From Mixophyes australis (lineage: Eukaryota > Chordata > Amphibia > Anura > Limnodynastidae): a stretch of 64,000 nt of DNA. The notes below the pieces were generated by a model that was not told the DNA's origin, searched no databases, and worked only from the letters and a program-made list of their open reading frames with translations. Location of the stretch: the NCBI GenBank assembly GCA_036250195.1, contig JAVHZZ010000001.1, forward strand, positions 378,883,407 through 378,947,406, in the 5' to 3' direction. This document shows positions 56,186 to 64,000 of the stretch, in pieces; the first letter of the stretch is position 1; each line of letters starts with the position of its first letter. The translations under genes were made by a program, and so were the position numbers.

Positions 56186-57230
56186 GTGCAGTCGGTGTCA
56201 GCACTGACTCAGATGCTTGCCTGTGCGGCAGAGATCGCAGTGTTCACTGAGGTACTCCCCCTGGCTCCTGCCCCTTTAGCCCTGTCTGCTGCACCATTGG
56301 CACCAGCAGCAGGACAGGATGTGAACCTGAGCCTTGTTGGTCAGGCATCCACCTCCTCTTTCAGAAGCCCCTTTCAGGGAAAGCCTGCGTGATCCACGTC
56401 CTTAGTTAAAGGCCTGGACTGGTTAAATCGGTTTCTGGACACTCCCAGAACCCAAGCATGATGCAGCAAGCGTGCAATTTCTGATTCAGAAGAGTCTTCG
56501 GTGGAGGAAGGTGAACTTTCTGAGGACTCGGATCCCCCTCTGGTGGGTGTTATGTTTGAATCTTTTGGATCTAGAGGAACCTTGGTCAGACCTAGGCCTC
56601 TTTAAGCGCAGGAAACATCATGTTGTCTGTTTTCTGGCATCATTTGAACTTACAGAGATAGCTGAGTCACCTTGGAAGCAGCCAGATTGTAAGTTTGTTA
56701 TACCACGCAGATTTCCAGTCCTTTATCACCTGCAGACATTAGAAATGGCCTGCTGGGAACAGGTTTGAAAGGTGGATATGCCAGTGGCCAGGCTGGCCTG
56801 CCATACTACTCTTACAGTGCCAGGTTCTGCGGCACTCCCTGACGCCACTGACCACAGGGTGGAGGATTTTCTTAAATCCATCTTCCTGGCGGCAGGCACC
56901 TCACTAAGACCTATGCTGTCTTCAACGTGGGTCGACACGGGCAATGGAGACCTGGGCTGACAAGCTGGTAGCAGGGTTACAAGACTCAGATCTTTTTCTC
57001 CTGGCTCTAGATTTAAAGGAGGCCTCGGGTTACCTGTATGAGGCTGCTCAAAACGCAGCCTAAGTTTCCTCATCTATCTCAGCATTGGCAATAGTGGCCC
57101 GTAGGACTTTCTGGCTCAGGTCCCGGGATGCTGATGCAGAGTCAAAGAAATCATCCCTTTTTGCCCCAGAATTAGATAATATTATCTCTCAGGCCATGGG
57201 AGGTAAAGTACCTTCCTTCAGGTGAGTACC
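56186..57230 (+). pseudogene. DIRS-type gag relic
   Basis: On the + strand, broken over several frames: an Ala/Pro-rich start (56186-56392), an acidic Ser/Glu-rich stretch, then 56590-56768 (FKRRKHHVV, SPWKQPDCKFVIPRRFPVLY), then 56772-56930 (MPVARLACHTTLTVPGSAAL, RVEDFLKSIFLAAGTSLRP, SSTWV) and, after a frameshift, an alpha-helical part around 56940-57220 (MET-WADKL, LDLKEASGYLYEAA, SALAIVARRTFWLRS, DAESKKSSLF). This block order is that of the gag-like ORF1 of vertebrate DIRS elements. At least three frame changes and two stops are present. No RT or recombinase of this element follows. Confidence 0.8.
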
Positions 57231-60133
57231 CCTAAACCTAGGGTTCCGAGGCTTGGGTCTTCTCACCAATTCCTTCAAGGGGGTCCATTGGTGAGAAGCC
57301 AGACCTTGCAAACATCCTGTGTTTTAAAGCTAATTGTCGATGCTTGACAGTGTGAACATATGTACTGATATGAGCTTGCTTACTGTGCTCTTCAAGCTAA
57401 TTGTAATTTCGTTATTTATGTAGTTTCCCCCGATTGATATAGTTTCTTTTTTTATTCACACATTGCAGTTGTTTTTATTGTGACTTCATATTTTTTTCCT
57501 GTCTTATTATTTAGTCCACATTGTGTATCTTGGCCAGTCTGGCTAATTCTAATTGTAACATTAGCTACTAATGTTGTTCGGTGTGCATGTTTTGGATGGG
57601 AATATGAATTTATTCAGCCTGTTTGTTGACCTAGATCCTGGGTCTTTTAGGAACCTAGCAATGACAATGTCCCTGTACCCATGTCCAGACTATCACAGCG
57701 GGATGGGGTATTAGCTACTATCCACCATGTTGCAAGTGGATGCAGGTGGGGTGGGTGTCTCTGTAACGGGGTGGATGGTTAGCACCCCAAAAGAAGTGTA
57801 AGGAAGGATTCTACAGGCCTGGTGGTATGGTGAGAGGCAAAGGTCCACCCAGTAATGTCAGAATTAAACATGGAAAACAAGGCTAAAACGTCATAAACTC
57901 ATGGGTTTACTCTCTTTGGTTCTGGCATAAGGCGTTACCACAGCAGCAGTTAAGTAGGGAAGTATAGGGAAGTAATACCACAATACCATCAACATGCAAT
58001 GTTATTCAACATGTCACAAAATAAATAACATTTTAGGAATCTTGGTTCAATAATGTGCAAACATAAATCAACACAACACATAGGTCACTGAATAAATATA
58101 TCCCACGTTATATTTAGGCACTGTGTTTCAATGAAAGGGATTTCACTGGATAGATACTTTGAGACAACCGGTTGCTACAAGTTAGACCATCACACTAAAT
58201 GCTGCGGCAGCAGATAATATAGACCAACCAATCACACTACTGTAGTGTAATTATACAGATCATACTTATCGCACAAAAATAAGTAGAGATGCAACAAAGA
58301 AGTAATCCAGCTGGTTCAGGTTAGATGATTTAGAAGAAATTACTGTAGACTGGAGTCACATTACGATATACAAAACCCAAGGGGGTAAATTATAATCCAC
58401 AGGTTTAAGCGAAGTTTCAGCTGACACATGAAGTTTATTTACTTGTACAAGGTGAAATCAGTAATCAACTTGATGCATATGTAACTCCTGAGCTCCATAA
58501 ACAGCATTCCAGTACAATAAATGATTTCCAGTGTAAAGGAAAGTGTCCACTTAGCAATCCGTCTAATGAAATAAGCAGCTCTCTCCCTGCAACTGTAGGG
58601 TTAAGCAACTTGCAATTCTCTCATCAGCAACCATTTTAGGCAGTTTTTCAATAGAATAAAACTTCTGATGCAATATAGACAAACTCTTGTTCTAAATGAT
58701 TGCTCTCTATGTTCCAGGTAACTGTAAATATAGCAGATTTGACTAGAACAAACTCTTCCATTAGACAGTGCAATAACACCTCTCAATAGTAATATTACAG
58801 TCCCGGTCAGCGGTTTAAATAACACAGTCTCAATTAAATAACTTGAGCATAGCAAAGCAAAAGAAACTTGTCTATCTTCATATGAGTCCTGCTGAGATCT
58901 CATGGGCAGTGGAAAGTTAGGTATTTTCCTATACAGCAAAGGTGCTTCTTTCTGGGCTGGCTACAAACATCCCTCAGGACAACAATTCAGCTATTACATT
59001 CAGTGGCTCTTTGTGGGAAAATCCCCCATTAGCTCAGACAGCAGTCACACATATCACTTCTCCCACTAGTCAATCCTTTTTTGGTTCTTCCCCATTTTCC
59101 CCAAGAATATCCCGAAACCTGCTAGTTCATTCATTGCAGTTTGCCCATCCCAAAATTGCAAACGCAATTTGCATTTAACTTCCCAGAGGCACTCTGGGAA
59201 CCTGTAATTTTCTGAATGAGTGCATACAGTAACATGCCTATGATTTGCAGTGTATTACATCTCTCATTCAGTAAACAAATGCTCAGAACAAAATGTCTAG
59301 TTATATGATATTGTAAACATATAATACTAAAGTTTAATACTAAAGTATAATATTGCTGCTTGACAGTGTGAACCTTTGTACTTATATGAGCTTGCTTACT
59401 GTGCTCTTGAAAGGCGTTCTGAGCATAAACTCACGATTTACAACACCGCAAACTGGTTGGTATTGAATAATTCCTATATTTGTGTAATGCCCCCTCTAGC
59501 ATTGTTATTTACATCTCCTGGTGACTGAATGTGTGTTTGCAACACTAGGACCCAGAGGAGAAACACCAGGAATGGTTGTTTAGCAACATAAGGCTGGTAA
59601 ATGCTGATCAGAACCTGTTTGGTGAGCTAGGAACAGACAGGGACCTGGGACAGAGGGGAGACAATCCTTGGAACCCCTTGCAATCTGAAAAGCTGGTCCA
59701 TGGTCTGATGCCACAAATTATATCATTATACAAACAAATTACACACAATTCCATGAAAGAGAAGGTAAAAGTTCTGCCAAACAGGAGTCCAATCTAAGAT
59801 ATTTGAATGACCACACAAAATTGCACAGACTATAGGATGTCATTCAATAATAGTTAATTTGCTATTTGTTATTAGATATAGGAAACACTGAACATTTTTG
59901 CAGCTATTTTTCTCTACAATTATGTTTTTGCATTGATAACTGCACACTTGCAATTAGGCTTTTCTCAGGGTATTGTATTCATTTCCATTTTCAAACCTGC
60001 ATATGATCCCCTTTCATTTATGTTAGAAGTATACTGGTTTGATAATGATTTTCATTATATAGCATTTTTTCAAAACATATTTTCTCAAAATCACTGGGAA
60101 TATATTATTAATTTAGGGCCTCATTTACAGTTG
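57231..60133. other. Unclassified, with a repeated 52-bp motif
   Basis: A 52-bp block at 57341-57392 recurs in the same direction at 59357-59408 (TGCTTGACAGTGTGAAC through CTTGCTTACTGTGCTCTT). The ~2.0 kb between begins near 57759 with TGTAACGGGGTGGATGG and has no recognisable coding sequence. Confidence 0.5.
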
Positions 60134-60156
60134 GACACACACACACACACACACAT
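60134..60156. repeat. (AC)n microsatellite
   Basis: About eleven AC units. Confidence 0.92.
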
Positions 60157-60164
60157 ATATGTTG

Positions 60165-60325
60165 AGTTGCATGTATTAATGATTCTCATAAAGTCAGTAC
60201 TCATGACTATACATATTGCTATTAATCCCACATCTAAGCTTGTTAGCATGTTTTGCAGTTTGAGTGATAAATACTCAACATAAGCAGAACCAAGTTGTTC
60301 CAATCAACTGCATGTGTTCTCTGTC
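60165..60325. repeat. Interspersed repeat, copy 1
   Basis: It shares TTAATGATTCTCATAA-GTCAGTACTCATGA and ACATTGCTATTAATCC-type words with 61130-61290, in the same orientation and about 960 bp apart. Family unknown. Confidence 0.8.
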
Positions 60326-61129
60326 AATAGTATCTCTTCATCAGGTGTACAAATGTGTATACTTATGCCCCAAAATAGCGTAGAGATGAGTAACAGTGCT
60401 AGTAGTAAATGTGAAAGTCGCATTTCCTGTTTGCACACAAAATAATGTAATGAAGTGCCGTATACACAAGAGAGAATAGTGTCTTGACAGTGTTATTAAT
60501 AAATGTGAAAATTGCATTTTCCTTATAAAATCTAATGAAATATGTTGTTTACAGTTTCATAAATCTAATTGGAATATATTTTCCTGAGAGAGCCAATGGT
60601 AAACACAATAACAGACGTATGTAATAATATAGACGTGACTCTAATAAATGAAGTACTATTATCTAGATTGGTCAATACACAAAGTCAATCAGAAGCAGCT
60701 TGATTATGCTGCTGGTAACATCATCGTTAGCATGCATCTTTACACCAGGCTTTCAGTATCGCAAAATATAAGCCTCTTAAGAAGCCTATCTGGGAATATG
60801 GTAACATTTCATTATGTCATATCTCCAGGGGTGTGTTACACTTTCATATACACTTTCATATACACTCCATTACGGTTCTCAACTTAAACTTGCCTGCCCC
60901 CATTCTGCCTTTTCGCCTTTTCAGAGACAAGGGGCCACAAATCTAAGATATGCATGACTCTAGATATGATGCATTTTGGTACGCATGCACTGTACAGAAA
61001 TGCATATATTTATGCCCCAAAAATTGATGTACGTCTAACTGGAAATTAGGCCAAAATCAGAAATTTTGTTTTTTAAAGAAGGGTAGAATAATCACTGACA
61101 GATACAGTTTAAGAGCTAACACTAATTCA

Positions 61130-61290
61130 CATGTTTTAATGATTCTCATAAGGTCAGTACTCATGAATCTACACATTGCTATTAATCCCCATCTATGTAT
61201 GTTAGCATTATCAACAGTTTTATTCCTAAATATTCTAAACATCGACAGAACCAAATTGTTCGAAATGCAATCAGCTGCATTTTTTCTCTG
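61130..61290. repeat. Interspersed repeat, copy 2
   Basis: This is the partner of 60165-60325, diverged by roughly one base in six by eye, with small gaps. Confidence 0.8.
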
Positions 61291-62083
61291 GCTTTCCATT
61301 GGCCAGGAGGGATGCTGTGATTCTACATTAGACATCTGCAGTTAATTATTAACAATTTTGTCGGCATATTGCCAATATTGCTTTTCAACTATAAAATTCT
61401 ATACTGAATGATCTTTTTCCACTAGAACGCTGTGTCCACAGAGAACATCCAAGTATTCAGCATTGCAGATTAATTTAACAATCACATTTTTTTGCTAGTC
61501 TCACTGGCATGAAACTGATTAAAGCGAATATGTGATTAAAAAAACCTGAAAACCTTTATGCTACAGATTTGTCATTTAAATAAATCCTGCAATGAAAGGG
61601 AGTTGCTTGGGGAAGGATCACAGTACCCTTAAGAAGTGCAAACAGTCAAGGAACATGATTTCCCCAAATTCTTTTGGTGGTTTTTTGCCAATTTCTAAGA
61701 ATGAAATTCAGATATCTTTAATAAAAAGCAAAGAGCATTTAGCTGCAAAATAGGAACTATGAGATTACTTCTAGAAGTGTATGGTTGGACACATTCAGTA
61801 CCATTAAAATAATTGTTTACTATACTGTCTAAATATACAGTACTATATGCATCTAAAGTATCTGTTATTTATCCTTTTTTTCTTTGGATAAAATTGTTTC
61901 AATAATCTTATCAATGCTTTAATGCTTACTTGTAATTACCTTTAATTTATTTTGTAAATTATTTGTGCACATAGACATGTTTTATTTAATGGTGCTACAT
62001 TTTTGTAGCAGTTCCACTATCAGACATTGGTTGTTACTTTGCTACAAAAATCTATTTCAGATATTAAATAAAATGTGTAGCAA

Positions 62084-62089
<6 letters not shown>
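61291..62089. other. No feature seen
   Basis: AT-rich, no gene or bounded element. Confidence 0.5.
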
Positions 62090-62133
<44 letters not shown>

Positions 62134-62134
62134 G
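62090..62134. repeat. (ATT)n microsatellite
   Basis: About 14 ATT units after a T-run; it produces a spurious poly-Tyr open frame. Confidence 0.97.
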
Positions 62135-62156
62135 CAGTACCGTGTTAGTCAGAAAA

Positions 62157-62555
62157 ATCTATGTGGTGTTAAATACTTTTGTGTCAAAAAAGGACAAAAG
62201 TATTATAGGAATGATACCTTGGCTAATCAAAATATGTTTTTATTTTTGCTAGCTTTCAGAGCACAGAGGTCCCTTCATCAGGCGGGTTTACAAATGAATG
62301 ACTGAGGAAAAGGCACAACGTTTAAGAGATGTTACATCATCAAGAAATTTGTAGGGGGAAGGGGGGGGGGGGGGCGGTACATCATTAAGATAAGCTAGAG
62401 TAATAATTTTCCTCAGTCATCCTTGTCTGATGAAGGGGCCTCTGTGCTCTGAAAGCTAGCAAATGTAAATATTTATTTTGTTTAGCCAATAAAGGTATCA
62501 CTCCTATAATACTTTTGTCCTTTTTTGACACAAAAGTATTTAACATCACATAGAT
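62157..62555. repeat. Large inverted repeat (~125-bp arms)
   Basis: Arm 62157-62281 is the inverted copy of 62428-62555, and a second short pair (about 62297-62310 with 62407-62420) lies inside. Arms include GGTATCA(C/T)TCCTATAATAC and TCTGTGCTCTGAAAGCTAGC, words known from widespread vertebrate repeats. The loop has a 15-G run (about 62360-62374). Confidence 0.88.
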
Positions 62556-62838
62556 ACTAAATAACAACAAATATATAGTATGCATAAATGCAGAAAATGA
62601 AATTCTTGGTTAGTGGGACATTATTTCTAGCATTTTTCTTGGTCTTTATCAAACCAACAATATATCATCGATATAACCACAACCACAACCATATAAAATG
62701 TGATATAAATTATGTTTATAAGACACCAAATAAACTGTTCTATCTGTTATATGGTTACAAATGAAAGGAAACTGCTCATAGAGTTAAAAAAAAATCACTA
62801 GGTGTCAGGACTGTGTGGAAAATGGACTTGAAGTTCAG
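62556..62838. other. No feature seen
   Basis: AT-rich flank. Confidence 0.4.
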
Positions 62839-63001
62839 GGGTAAATTTATCAGGGTGTGGGTTTGAAAAAGTGGAGATGTTACCTATAGCAACCAATAAG
62901 ATTCTAGCTATCATTTTGTAGAATGTACGAAATAAATGATAGCTAGAATCTGATTGGTTTTTCAAAACCGCCAGAACACTCTCAGCTTGATACATTTACC
63001 C
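62839..63001. mobile_element. Palindromic MITE, diverged relative of 16241-16415
   Basis: It starts GGGTAAATTTATCA and ends with the inverse of GGGTAAATGTATCA. The core GGTTTGAAAAAGTGG, ACCTATAGCAACCAAT and TTCTAGCTATCATTT matches the 16-kb MITE. The right arm has lost the segment between GATTGGTT and TTTCAAAAC. Target duplication not clear. Confidence 0.82.
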
Positions 63002-64000
63002 TATGACTATATCTGACCACTGTGTATATGCTACTTGTGTCCTAGATTCCAGGTTGGCACTTTAATCATTGTTTATCTGCTACATGTGTACAAGATTGTA
63101 GCTTGGGACTTTGACCTTTGCTTATAAATTATCTGAATACCATGCCTTAGTCTTGAACTTTCACTACTGTTTATCTACTACCTGTGCATCTAACATTGGT
63201 CTGCAATCCTGATTCCAGCTTATATGCATACCTGTGTATTATATACTTTCAGGGAACTAGAGCTTGAGCTCACTAAATACTCCTGGGTTCTTTGGATCAC
63301 GCAGGCAAGAAGAGATGGATAATTCAGCTGTATGTTTATTACAGCAGATAGACACAACTATAAACAATGCCTAATACAAAATAAAAACCTTTTAATAATC
63401 ACCAGCACCTTAACCAAACTCAAATGAACCCCTAGCATCCCAGAGTCAATATTAGAGTAAACATTATATAACTCAATTAACAGTTAAACAGTGTCCTGAC
63501 CAGTTGTAAACCTTGGAAACTTTAATTAACAGCTCCTGCCAAGCTTTAGATTCTGCCCTTACATCTTGCTTGTCTTGGCCACATGCTTTCTACCATTGTG
63601 GTAGGAGTCTGAACCCCAGTCACCCTACTTAAGTAGGCACACCAGGTGGGCAAACTCACGAGCATCTCCTGTTGGAGCAGAGTTTCCCGCTGAAAGATAT
63701 CTGGTCAAGGATGCAACTTAGATAAAGATGTGCAAAATGGACTCAATGGAGCTTGCAGGAGAAAGAGCTGACAACAAGCTCACAGTTCAAGCTCTAAGAA
63801 CACACAGAATTTCCCTTGTAGGGTTCCTCTGCAAGTTTATCCTAATTTTAGCTTTGTTGGGATTGGCTGGAGTGGTCTAGGGCTTGGGTATGGATGGTGA
63901 AAAAGAGCAGCCGCATGTGGGTTTCTCTCTTGCTGTGTTGATGCCCAGGTGTCTAGCAGAGTCCAGGGAAGAACAATGGTGACTCAGATAAGTTTATCAG
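63002..64000. other. No gene supported
   Basis: No recognisable exon or bounded element in the last kilobase. The text around 63260-63700 looks repeat-derived but is unclassified. Confidence 0.4.

Noticed and set aside
1..64000. tRNA, rRNA, CRISPR, operon or phage features
   Set aside because: None seen by eye. The repeats are dispersed transposons and microsatellites, not spacer arrays, and the gene structure is eukaryotic. A covariance-model scan would be needed to exclude small RNA genes.

Overview
This is vertebrate nuclear DNA, most likely from an anuran amphibian. Evidence: it is AT-rich and dominated by repeats. Tc1/mariner and hAT DNA transposons, many foldback MITEs, L2-type LINE tails and two different tyrosine-recombinase retroelements (Ngaro-type and DIRS-type) sit together, a mixture typical of frogs. 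There are no bacterial operons, ribosome-binding sites or CRISPR arrays. The frog assignment rests on repeat content and remembered family signatures; species cannot be given.

Only one host gene is convincing: the last two coding exons of a C4orf33 homologue (UPF0462 family) on the + strand, 17407-17612 and 19731-19827, with matched splice phase and a poly(A) signal just after the stop. Upstream exons were not found in the window. The ~44 kb downstream contains no other gene I can support.

Layout. 0.9-2.6 kb: Tc1-like element with TA target duplication, interrupted by a 191-bp GC-rich hAT MITE. 3.2-4.0 kb: solo LTR with 5-bp duplication. 6.7 kb: 68-bp hAT micro-element. 8.0-8.2 kb: LINE tail with 16-bp duplication. 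9.3-10.9 kb: second copy of the Tc1 family, internally deleted and holding an 853-bp hAT element with overlapping palindromes. 11.1-12.1 kb: L2 fragment and a different Tc1-like element. 16.2 kb: palindromic Harbinger-type MITE. 17.4-19.9 kb: C4orf33 exons. 20.7-23.9 kb: broken L2 LINE (minus strand) with two insertions. 24.4-25.0 kb: large foldback MITE with TA duplication. 26-33 kb: assorted MITEs, including a 280-bp hAT MITE at 30 kb. 35.9-39.6 kb: hAT element with a long BED-finger transposase broken by two frameshifts. 40.4-43.0 kb: hAT element containing a 2-kb LTR-like unit. 45-50 kb: decayed Ngaro-type retroelement (minus strand) with gag, RT, RNase H, tyrosine recombinase and an SGNH-hydrolase-like segment. 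50.2 and 54.0 kb: two more copies of the GC-rich hAT MITE. 56.2-57.2 kb: DIRS-type gag relic. 57-64 kb: unclassified repeats and foldbacks.

Nothing here forms a working multi-gene system; every transposon gene carries at least one disabling lesion. The main value of the window is its well-resolved insertion record: many elements have exact target duplications, and several nestings give a relative order of insertion.
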